Source: Gemmatimonadaceae bacterium (GTDB lineage Bacteria; Gemmatimonadota; Gemmatimonadetes; Gemmatimonadales; Gemmatimonadaceae). Taken from it: 12,090 bases of DNA. Shown here in pieces: positions 5,705 to 12,090 of this stretch. The notes under the pieces are model-generated. The model did no database searches, was not told the DNA's origin, and worked only from the letters and a program-made list of their open reading frames with translations. The stretch covers positions 1 to 12,090 of the forward strand of contig JACMOE010000174.1 in the NCBI GenBank assembly GCA_014378185.1. Direction: 5' to 3'. Numbering within the stretch: position 1 is the first letter of the stretch; the number at the start of each line of letters is the position of its first letter. Both the position numbers and the translations under genes were made by a program.

Positions 5705-5729
5705 GGGTCTCGTTCAAAGTTAACGGCGA

Positions 5730-5861
5730 AAGGGCATGAACCACAGAGGACACGGAGGTCACAGGGACTGCACAATCGATCCTCGCGGCGCAGGTTACCG
5801 TGCTCCTCGTCCTTGGTTCAGTCTCCCTGCGTCCCCTGTGCCCTCTGTGGTTAAAGCCCTT
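5730..5861. repeat. Imperfect inverted repeat of the AACCACAGAGG type
   Basis: The left arm (5730-5769) and right arm (5820-5861) are inverted copies around a 50-base centre. The cores are AACCACAGAGG at 5739-5749 and its complement CCTCTGTGGTT at 5842-5852. Pairing continues inward through CAC, GG and AGGGA blocks with five mismatches in 29 bases, and outward to AAGGGC/GCCCTT at 5730-5735 and 5856-5861. I recall this AACCACAGAGG-CACAGAGG word as a dispersed intergenic repeat in many environmental bacterial genomes; that is memory, not a search. It lies between two divergent genes and codes for nothing credible. Confidence 0.8.
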
Positions 5862-5871
5862 CGAACACGCT

Positions 5872-5901
5872 GGAAAGTTCGCCGCCACCTGCCCACTTTC
5901 C
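5872..5901 (+). repeat. 7-bp inverted repeat in the peptidase leader
   Basis: GGAAAGT (5872-5878) and ACTTTCC (5895-5901) pair perfectly across 16 bases and end four bases before the M16 start codon. The only purine-rich, ribosome-site-like segment, GGAAAG, lies inside the first arm and is too far (28 bases) from the ATG to act directly. It may be an mRNA hairpin affecting initiation or an operator. Chance is possible. Confidence 0.3.
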
Positions 5902-5905
5902 ACGT

Positions 5906-8713
5906 ATGCGATCTCTCGTCATGTCCCTCGGGGCCGTGCTTTGCGCACTGCCCGCCGCCGCGCAGGTCACCGCGCGCTCCGCGCCCCTTCCCACCGACAC
6001 CGCAGTACACCGCGGCGCGCTGCCGAACGGCCTACGGTACATCATCCGTCGCAACGTGAAGCCGGAGAACCGCGCGGAGCTTCGCTTCGTGGTGAATGCC
6101 GGCTCCATTCTGGAAACCGACGCGCAGCGCGGCCTGGCGCACTACGTGGAACACATGGCGTTCAACGGCACGGCGCGCTTTCCCAAGAGCGACATCGTGA
6201 ACTTCCTGGAGCGCGCCGGCATGCGCTTCGGCGCGGACCTCAACGCCTCCACGTCGTTCGACCAGACGATCTACATGCTCCAGATCCCCACCGACTCGGC
6301 GGGACTGCTGGCCAAGGGGCTGGACATCATGGAAGACTGGGCGCACGCCCTTTCCTTCGACCCCGCGCTCGAACAGAAGGAGCGCGGCGTGGTGATCGAG
6401 GAATGGCGCACGGGACTCAGTGCCGAGACGCGCGTGCAGAACAAGCAGTTTCCCGTGATGCTCCGTGGCTCGAAGTACGCCGTGCGGCTCCCCATCGGCA
6501 CCATCGACAATCTCCAGCACTTCGACCCGAAACTCGCCGAGCAGTTCTATCGCGACTGGTATCGCCCCGACCTCATGACGGTCATCGCCGTGGGCGACTT
6601 CGACGTGAGGGCAATGGAGGCGGACATCCGCCAGCGGTTCGGCGCCCTCACCATGCCGGCGAACCCCCGCCCGCGCGCCTACGCCGCCGTGCCCGCGCAC
6701 GACGAAACGCTCGTGTCCATCGAGACCGACAAGGAATATCCCAGCTCGTCCGTCGCGCTGATGTGGCTCAAGCCGCGCGACAGCACGCGCACTGTTGCCG
6801 ACCTTCGTCGCACCAGCATCGCGTCGCTCTACGATCGCATGGTGAACGCCCGCTTCAACGAGCTCTCCCAACAGCCCGACGCCGCATTCACCTACGCAGG
6901 ATCGGCGCGCGGCGAGTTCGTGCGCACGCGCGACGTGTACGAGCTTTTTGCCGGCGTCAAGGAAAGTGGCTTCGAGCGCGCCGCACAGGCCCTGCTCGGC
7001 GAGGCGGAGCGCATCGCGCGGTTCGGGTTCACCCAGTCCGAGCTGGACCGCGTGCGCACCGAATACCTGCGCAGCCTGGAGCAGGCGTTTGCCGAGCGCG
7101 ACAAGACGAACTCGGCCGCCTTCGCCGGCCAGTACGTGGGCGCAGCGTTGTCGGGCGCTCCCATCCTTGGCATCGTGAATACGCAGGCGCTGGCGGGGCA
7201 ACTGCTGCCGACCATCACCGTGGCCGAGGTGAATGCACTCGCGCGCAGCTCGTTCACGGAGAAGAATCGCGTGATACTCGTGGCGGCGCCGCTGAAGGCG
7301 GACGTGAAGGTGCCCACGAAACAGGCGATGCTCGCGGTGTTCGACAAGGCGAAGCATGCGACCCTCACCGCCTACGTGGACTCCACATCGGATGCACCAT
7401 TGATTCCCGTGCTGCCCACGCCGGGCCGCGTGGTGGGCGAACGCACGCTCGAAGGCACCGACATTCGCGAGTGGACGCTCTCCAACGATTCACGAGTGCT
7501 GCTCAAGCCCACCGACTTCAAGGCAGACGAAGTGCTGTTCGCCGCACAGAGCCCGGGCGGCGAGTCGCTCCTGCCGGACGCTGCGGTGATCGACGCGGAC
7601 TTGAGCAGCGTACTCGTATCCGTGAGCGGCATGGGTGCGTTCAACCAGATCACGCTCGGCAAGAAACTCACAGGTAAGCGAGCGGGCGTGAGCGCGCAGC
7701 TCACCGACAACAGCGAGGTGCTGCGCGGCTCGGCGTCATCACGGGACATCGAGACGTTGTTCCAGCTCGCATGGCTGCGCATGACGCAGCCGCGCGCCGA
7801 TTCCAGCGCTTTCGTGGCCTTCAAGAACCAGATGCGCGCGGAGCTCGCCAACCAGCGCAATTCACCCGAGGCTGTGTTCGAGGATACCATCACGGTCACG
7901 ATGGCGCAGCGTCATCCCCGCGTGAAGTTGATGTCGTCCGCGCTGCTTGACTCCGTGGACATCCACCGCGCGCTCGCCATTCAGAGAGACCGCTTCGCGG
8001 ACGCCAGCGGATTCACCTTCTTCCTGGTCGGCAGCTTTTCCGCCGATTCGGTTCGCCCGCTCGTGGAGCGCTACCTCGCGTCGCTGCCGTCGCTGCGCCG
8101 CAACGAGGTAGCGCGCGATGTCGGCATTCGTCCGCCCACGGGCGTTGTGGAGCGTACGGTGCGCAAGGGCGTCGAGGCGAAGGCTCAGACGCGCCTTGTG
8201 TTCACCGGCACCTGCACCTACAGCTACGCGAACCGCGTCGTGCTCAGCGGGCTGAGCGACCTGCTCGACATCCGCCTCCGCGAGGCGCTTCGAGAGGAGA
8301 AGGGCGGTACGTACGGCGTGAGCGTCGACGCGTCGTGCAGTCACATCCCCACGTCACACTACGAAATCAACATCTCCTTCGGCAGCGCGCCCGCCCGCGT
8401 GGACGAGCTCACCAGGGAGGTGTTCGCTGTGATCGACAGCATCAAGGCAGGCGTGGTGAGCGACTCCAGCATGACCAAGGTGCACGAGTTGCCCCTCCGC
8501 GCGCACGAGACCGCGCTCAAGCAGAACGGCGCGTGGCTCGCGGCCATGATGGATGCCAATGAAGACGGCCGCGACCAGCGCGACTTCATGCGCAGCCCGA
8601 CACTCGTCGCGGCGCTCACGCGTGAGGACCTGCGCGACGCGGCACGCACCTACCTTCGTCGCGATCAGTACGCGCGGTTCACGCTGCTGCCGGAGGGCAA
8701 CGTGAAGAAGTAG
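5906..8713 (+). CDS. Secreted M16 zinc metallopeptidase, PqqL-like
   Basis: A 935-residue M16 (pitrilysin-family) peptidase, about the length of E. coli PqqL and of similar architecture. Residues 1-20 are a Sec signal peptide ending AAAQ, so it acts in the periplasm or beyond. The inverted zinc motif HxxEH is at H79-E82-H83 within LAHYVEHMAFNGT, and the third ligand is probably E159 in EQKERGVVIEE. The segment from about 36 (GALPNGLRYIIRRNVKPENR) is strongly PqqL-like. The second half (about 480-935) is the inactive partner that closes the substrate chamber, with the R..Y element at LREALREEKGGTYGV (Y803). Such enzymes degrade short peptides; the natural substrate here is unknown. No pqq genes adjoin it. 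The ATG has no clear ribosome site, but the signal peptide supports it. It ends three bases from the convergent gene's stop. Confidence 0.93.
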   Translation: MRSLVMSLGAVLCALPAAAQVTARSAPLPTDTAVHRGALPNGLRYIIRRNVKPENRAELRFVVNAGSILETDAQRGLAHYVEHMAFNGTARFPKSDIVNFLERAGMRFGADLNASTSFDQTIYMLQIPTDSAGLLAKGLDIMEDWAHALSFDPALEQKERGVVIEEWRTGLSAETRVQNKQFPVMLRGSKYAVRLPIGTIDNLQHFDPKLAEQFYRDWYRPDLMTVIAVGDFDVRAMEADIRQRFGALTMPANPRPRAYAAVPAHDETLVSIETDKEYPSSSVALMWLKPRDSTRTVADLRRTSIASLYDRMVNARFNELSQQPDAAFTYAGSARGEFVRTRDVYELFAGVKESGFERAAQALLGEAERIARFGFTQSELDRVRTEYLRSLEQAFAERDKTNSAAFAGQYVGAALSGAPILGIVNTQALAGQLLPTITVAEVNALARSSFTEKNRVILVAAPLKADVKVPTKQAMLAVFDKAKHATLTAYVDSTSDAPLIPVLPTPGRVVGERTLEGTDIREWTLSNDSRVLLKPTDFKADEVLFAAQSPGGESLLPDAAVIDADLSSVLVSVSGMGAFNQITLGKKLTGKRAGVSAQLTDNSEVLRGSASSRDIETLFQLAWLRMTQPRADSSAFVAFKNQMRAELANQRNSPEAVFEDTITVTMAQRHPRVKLMSSALLDSVDIHRALAIQRDRFADASGFTFFLVGSFSADSVRPLVERYLASLPSLRRNEVARDVGIRPPTGVVERTVRKGVEAKAQTRLVFTGTCTYSYANRVVLSGLSDLLDIRLREALREEKGGTYGVSVDASCSHIPTSHYEINISFGSAPARVDELTREVFAVIDSIKAGVVSDSSMTKVHELPLRAHETALKQNGAWLAAMMDANEDGRDQRDFMRSPTLVAALTREDLRDAARTYLRRDQYARFTLLPEGNVKK

Positions 8714-8716
8714 GCG

Positions 8717-10477
8717 TCAATGGTGGTGCGCGCGCTCGGGGTGGAGTGCCATCCATCGCACGAGCAACGCGGAGTCGCCCGCGCTGCGGCGTAGTCCTGC
8801 CGCGTACGCCGAGTCCGCGCCCTCGCGATTGCCAAGTTGTTCCTGGGCGACACCCATGAACAGCGCGGCCACGGGCGCGCTCTCGGAATGCATCAGCGGC
8901 GCCGCCGCGCGCACCACGGAGCTCGGGCCGTCCGCGCGACCTACCGCATCGAGATACAGTGCAACGAATTCGCGCTCCGATCGTGCGGCGCCATCGGTGA
9001 GCAGCGGCGCGAGCGAGCGTGCCGCCGCTGCGTAGCGGCCGGTTGCGTACTGCACCTGGCCCAACTCGAAGCGGATCTGGCGGTCGGCCGGTGCCATGGC
9101 GAACGCGCGCTCCAGCAACGGCAGCGCACGGGCCGTGTCGCCACGCGCGCGGGCATCCATGCCCAGCAGCTTGTAACTCAGGTGCTCATTCGGGGCCACC
9201 TCGGCCAGGCGCGTCCAGAGCGCACGGTGACTGGTCCACGCTACCGCATAGTGCGCGCTCATCACGGCGCCGCGCAGGGTGACGATGACCAGGAGCACCG
9301 CCGCAACTCGGCGTCCGAAGTTGGGCAGCATGTCCAGTGCCCACGCAATGGCGAGCGCAGCGCCCACGGTTGGGCCGAACAGCGTGCGGTCCGAGAGAAT
9401 CTGTCCCGTGGCCGCGGCAAGGTTGGACGCGGGAAAATACGTGAGCCCCATCCACGCCAATGCAACGAGGGGTCGCCGGTCGCCCCGCCGCGCGAGCCCG
9501 ATGGCGATCACCGCAATCGCGAGCATCACCAGGCCGCTGAGCAGCGCCAGGCCGCCGGCGTGCTCGGGAAAGATCGTCGGTCCATAAAACGGCGACAGCG
9601 ACCCCGGCCACGCCAGCATCCTGGCGATGCGCGGCCACAACGACATCATCGCGACCACGCGCTCGCCGCCCGAAAGTCCAGTCAGCCCCTGCGCTGCGAT
9701 GGATCCGTGCGACACCGGAGCGCCGAGTACCGCCAACCGCGCCAGCAGCACGGCAACGATACCGATGAACGCCGCACTCCACGCTCGTGCATTCTCGCGC
9801 GCGAACGTGGCGAGTGACGTTGACCGCGCGCCTGGTCGCTGCCATCCCCACACAGTGAGCGCGGCCAGCGGAAGCGACAGCAGCCCCGACTCCTTCGCCG
9901 CCAGTGCCGCCGCCGAGAGCAGTCCGACCAGTAGCGCGCGCTGCATGTCGCGCGAGACGTTACCTGGTAAAGCCGTTCTGCCGAGGATGCGAATCAGCAG
10001 GGCGGTGCACGTCGTGACGAGAAGCTCCGACGTATTCGCAACGCTCGCCACCGCTTCAACATGCAATGGATGCGTGGCGAACCACGCCGCACCCAGCAGC
10101 GCCGCCATCGTGCCCACACCGCGTCGCAGGATGTACGACACCGCAAACACCGTGATGATGGCCAGCAGCAAGGCATAGAGATGGAACCACAGCGCACCGC
10201 CGCCGGTGACGTTCCATATCATCGCGAGCATCGCAATGTGCAGCGGGCGATACAGCCCCAGCGTCGTCAGCGCATCCGATGGCCAGTACGGTTGGCCCCA
10301 CACATGCAGCAGCGCGCCCCAGCCGCGCAACAGTACGTTGTCGCGGATGATCGTCGTGTCGTCGTAGATGAACGCGGCGCGGAGGGTGGGGAGCAACGGT
10401 ACAACTGCGAGCACCAGCAGCGCCGCAGCGCCGATGAGACGCTTGCGAGGCGAGAGCGATAGGTGCGCGGTGGGCAT
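8717..10477 (-). CDS. TMTC-like GT-C membrane protein with TPR repeats
   Basis: A 586-residue inner-membrane protein. Residues 1-410 hold about ten hydrophobic helices with the hallmarks of the TMTC/GT-C glycosyltransferase family: FIYDDTTII with the acidic pair D39-D40 after the first helix, YRPL (76-79), THPLHVEAVASVANTSELL (135-153), AAKESG (193-198) and SNLAAATGQILSDRTLFGP (351-369). Residues about 428-575 are tetratricopeptide repeats. In animals TMTC1-4 transfer mannose from dolichyl phosphate to proteins; the bacterial relatives' sugar and acceptor are unknown, so O-glycosylation is inference. I use the ATG at 10477; a GTG two codons upstream (10483) is possible and neither has a good ribosome site. 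The gene lies 60 bases downstream of topoisomerase IB on the same strand and may be co-transcribed. It ends in three His. Confidence 0.85.
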   Translation of the reverse strand: MPTAHLSLSPRKRLIGAAALLVLAVVPLLPTLRAAFIYDDTTIIRDNVLLRGWGALLHVWGQPYWPSDALTTLGLYRPLHIAMLAMIWNVTGGGALWFHLYALLLAIITVFAVSYILRRGVGTMAALLGAAWFATHPLHVEAVASVANTSELLVTTCTALLIRILGRTALPGNVSRDMQRALLVGLLSAAALAAKESGLLSLPLAALTVWGWQRPGARSTSLATFARENARAWSAAFIGIVAVLLARLAVLGAPVSHGSIAAQGLTGLSGGERVVAMMSLWPRIARMLAWPGSLSPFYGPTIFPEHAGGLALLSGLVMLAIAVIAIGLARRGDRRPLVALAWMGLTYFPASNLAAATGQILSDRTLFGPTVGAALAIAWALDMLPNFGRRVAAVLLVIVTLRGAVMSAHYAVAWTSHRALWTRLAEVAPNEHLSYKLLGMDARARGDTARALPLLERAFAMAPADRQIRFELGQVQYATGRYAAAARSLAPLLTDGAARSEREFVALYLDAVGRADGPSSVVRAAAPLMHSESAPVAALFMGVAQEQLGNREGADSAYAAGLRRSAGDSALLVRWMALHPERAHHH

Positions 10478-10537
10478 GGTCACGGCGGAAGAAGGTAGCC
10501 GCGGGCGGCAAGATCAGCCACCGTAATGACGGCTACG

Positions 10538-11542
10538 CTACCGTCGTGCCGTCTTTCGCCGCTCCGGAAAGTGCGCGTCGAGAAAGCGAATGAGCGCACG
10601 CTCCTCCGGCGTGTGCGCAAACACGTCGGCATTCGCCGCAAGCTTCCTGGGCAGCGTAATGGTCTCCCCGTCATCGATGTACCGGGCAACCACCAGCGGA
10701 TGCACGTACGACTTGCGACAGATCGCCGGCGTGTTGCCCAGCTCCGACGCCACCAGCCGCATGGTCGTCGCCACGTTCCGCTTCGTTTCCGTTGGAGTGT
10801 CGCCCGCGCCCAGCTCAGCCAGGATGGTCGCCGCCCGGAGGGTGCCACCCCAGGTGCGGAAGTCCTTGGCGCTGTAGGCGACGCCGAGTGTCTCGTGCAG
10901 GTAGCCGTTCACATCGCGCGAGGTGAGGTCGCGCCACCGTGTGCCGTCCTTGTAGCGAAAGAGCCGGGCACCAGGTGTTTCCATCTGTCGCATTACCAAT
11001 CGCGCCAGCTCGCGGTTGGCCACCACCTGCCGCTGCTTGATGGACCGCTTGCCCACGTAGGTGAACACCGCTTGACCGTCCGCCACCTGCACGTGCCGCT
11101 TGCGTAGTGTCGCAATGCCGAACGTCTTGTTCTCCTCCGCGTACTTTTCGCTGCCAATGCGGAAGAAGCTCTCGCTGATGAGCCGCACGACCGCCGCCGC
11201 CGCCGCGCGCCTGGACGGCGTACGCGATGCGGCGTGCGACCTCACGCGCTTGCGGATGTCGGGCAGCTCCTTTGCCAGCTCGCGCACGCGGTAATACTTC
11301 CGCAGTTGCCCGCGCTCCACGGCGCGCGCGTGATACCGGTACTGTTTCCGCCCCTTCGCATCCATGCCCCACGCCTGCACCTCGCCCCGAGCGCCCGATG
11401 CGATGTGCACGTCCGTCCAGGCCGGAGGAATCACGAGCAGGCGGATCCGCTCGAGGGTGCGCTCATCCCTCACCGGCTTGCCATCCTTTCTCGTGTATCG
11501 AAAGCGCGCCTTGCTGCCTTCCCGGAGTATCCAGTCGGTCAT
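10538..11542 (-). CDS. DNA topoisomerase IB
   Basis: A 334-residue poxvirus-like bacterial type IB topoisomerase, which relaxes supercoils through a 3'-phosphotyrosyl link. The catalytic Tyr is Y279 in LGNTPAICRKSYVHP (268-282). Other expected catalytic residues are R128 (FFRIGSEKYAEENKTFG), a Lys in GKRSIKQ (K165 or K169) and R229 (KDFRTWGGT). Where vaccinia enzyme has His nine residues before the Tyr, this one has N270, as in the Deinococcus enzyme, so it is a normal bacterial variant. The N-terminal lobe (1-100) holds VIPPAWTDV and MDAKGRKQYRYH, both typical. The length matches the family (about 310-350). The start is the ATG at 11542; the frame stays open to 11944, but that extension lies opposite the crotonase and is not similar to the family. 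No strong ribosome site is seen. Confidence 0.95.
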   Translation of the reverse strand: MTDWILREGSKARFRYTRKDGKPVRDERTLERIRLLVIPPAWTDVHIASGARGEVQAWGMDAKGRKQYRYHARAVERGQLRKYYRVRELAKELPDIRKRVRSHAASRTPSRRAAAAAVVRLISESFFRIGSEKYAEENKTFGIATLRKRHVQVADGQAVFTYVGKRSIKQRQVVANRELARLVMRQMETPGARLFRYKDGTRWRDLTSRDVNGYLHETLGVAYSAKDFRTWGGTLRAATILAELGAGDTPTETKRNVATTMRLVASELGNTPAICRKSYVHPLVVARYIDDGETITLPRKLAANADVFAHTPEERALIRFLDAHFPERRKTARR

Positions 11543-11576
11543 GGCGAGCGGGAGGGCAAGTTGCGGTCCGCTTGTG

Positions 11577-11582
11577 TAGCTT
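11577..11582 (+). promoter_or_regulatory. Candidate -10 element in the 45-base divergent promoter gap
   Basis: TAGCTT fits the loose pattern TANNNT and sits five bases before the crotonase ATG, the same geometry as TATATT before ccmE. The whole gap between the divergent topoisomerase and crotonase starts is 11543-11587, so both transcripts must have short leaders or none. No Shine-Dalgarno site precedes either gene and no -35 is obvious. Confidence 0.25.
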
Positions 11583-11587
11583 CCAGC

Positions 11588-12090
11588 ATGGCCTATGCGC
11601 TTCTCACCTTCGATGTCGCCGACCGGATCGCCACGATCGCGGTCAATCGCCCGGACAAGCTGAACGCGCTGAACGACTCGCTCATGGCCGAGCTCGGAAC
11701 CGCCATCACCGAGGCCATTGGGCGCGACGACGTGGGTGCCGTGCTCCTCACCGGAGTCGGTCGCGCATTCGTGGCCGGTGCCGACATCGCGGAACTGGAA
11801 GGCCAGGACGCCACGAGGGGAAAGGCCCGTGCCGAGCGTGGCCAGCGCACGTTTCGCCTGTTCGAGACGTCGCCCAAGCCCACGCTCGCTGCGGTGAACG
11901 GCTTTGCCCTGGGCGGCGGCTGCGGGCTGGCCATGTCGTGCCACCTTCGCATCGCGTCCGACAAGGCGAAGTTCGGCCAGCCGGAGGTCAAGCTCGGCAT
12001 CGTGCCTGGCTTTGGCGGATCGCAGCGACTACCGCGACTCGTGGGCAAGGGCCGAGCGCTGGAGCTCCTCCTCACCGGCGACATGATCGA
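11588..12090 (+). CDS. Enoyl-CoA hydratase/isomerase (crotonase), 3' truncated
   Basis: The first 167 residues of a crotonase-fold protein, cut by the window end; family members have about 260. These enzymes hydrate or isomerise acyl-CoA esters in fatty-acid or amino-acid breakdown, in the cytoplasm. The N-terminal strand and VNRPDKLNALN (19-29) are typical. The oxyanion-hole segments are AGADIAEL (63-70) and ALGGGCGLA (107-115). The second catalytic Glu is E133 in FGQPEVKLG, followed by IVPGFGGSQRLPRLVG. The first catalytic Glu, expected in GGGCELA, is Gly 113 here (codon GGG at 11924-11926, one base from GAG). It may therefore not be a true hydratase and could catalyse another crotonase reaction. 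The start ATG lacks a ribosome site. It is divergent from topoisomerase IB. Confidence 0.93.
   Translation, partial: MAYALLTFDVADRIATIAVNRPDKLNALNDSLMAELGTAITEAIGRDDVGAVLLTGVGRAFVAGADIAELEGQDATRGKARAERGQRTFRLFETSPKPTLAAVNGFALGGGCGLAMSCHLRIASDKAKFGQPEVKLGIVPGFGGSQRLPRLVGKGRALELLLTGDMI

Noticed and set aside
5739..5852. Repeat arms considered as an insertion sequence or CRISPR remnant
   Set aside because: There is no transposase frame between the arms, no flanking target duplication is evident, and there are only two inverted copies instead of a regular direct-repeat array.
6032..7357. Minus-strand open frame of 441 codons inside the M16 gene
   Set aside because: It is antisense to a conserved coding sequence, has His/Arg/Val-rich shadow composition and no recognisable domain.
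5800..7677. Plus-strand open frame of 625 codons overlapping the start of the M16 peptidase
   Set aside because: It is out of frame with the peptidase and its product is an Arg/His/Ala/Gly-rich low-complexity chain with no motif. The peptidase frame has a signal peptide, HxxEH and full family length.
10495..10536. GTAGCCG/CGGCTAC inverted repeat between topoisomerase IB and the TMTC-like gene
   Set aside because: The 7-bp arms are 28 bases apart with no T run; in this GC-rich DNA it is too weak to call a terminator or operator.
11543..11944. 134-codon upstream extension of the topoisomerase IB frame
   Set aside because: It lies opposite the well-conserved crotonase coding sequence. The family N-terminus begins at the internal ATG 11542, which gives the usual length.

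Overview
This is high-GC, gene-dense bacterial DNA with genes on both strands, very short intergenic gaps and many GTG/TTG-type start choices. The gene set is a non-proteobacterial System I cytochrome c maturation cluster, a PqqL-like M16 peptidase, a bacterial topoisomerase IB, a TMTC-like membrane TPR protein and a crotonase. It suggests a free-living, respiring Gram-negative bacterium; Gemmatimonadota or a relative is my best guess. That is an inference from gene content, because no rRNA or other phylogenetic marker is present.

Layout. (1) 2-400 (-) is a small cupin. It is followed by a 365-bp divergent intergenic region (401-765) holding an operator-like dyad and repeated GTGCCG hexamers. 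(2) 766-1107 (+) encodes a secreted protein very rich in Ala, Lys and Met. (3) 1112-4690 (-) is a four-gene operon read ccmE, ccmF, ccmH, then a double-zinc-ribbon CcmI-like gene, each overlapping the next by one to four bases. (4) 4752-5704 (-) is an overlapping pair: a COG1573-type uracil-DNA glycosylase and a YfiM/DUF2279-like small protein. (5) 5730-5861 is a large imperfect inverted repeat between divergent genes. (6) 5906-8713 (+) is the secreted M16 zinc peptidase. (7) 8717-10477 (-) is the TMTC-like GT-C/TPR membrane protein, with topoisomerase IB (10538-11542, -) upstream of it. (8) 11588 to the window end (+) is a truncated enoyl-CoA hydratase/isomerase gene.

How the genes work together. 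The clear functional unit is the ccm operon. CcmE carries haem, CcmF is the haem lyase core, CcmH is the apocytochrome thiol-redox partner, and the zinc-ribbon protein occupies the CcmI position. It is a variant System I: CcmE has Cys in place of the canonical haem-binding His (CXXXY type), yet a CcmH-like protein is still present, with an unusual C-x-C-x-C motif and a twin-arginine-like leader. The haem exporter genes (ccmABC) and ccmG are not in the window. The other genes look like unrelated housekeeping or envelope functions.

I see no insertion sequence, phage gene, CRISPR array, tRNA or rRNA. Nothing here is clearly a wholly new system. The most interesting points are the CcmE/CcmH combination, the crotonase lacking one catalytic glutamate, the Lys/Met-rich secreted protein and the intergenic inverted repeat.
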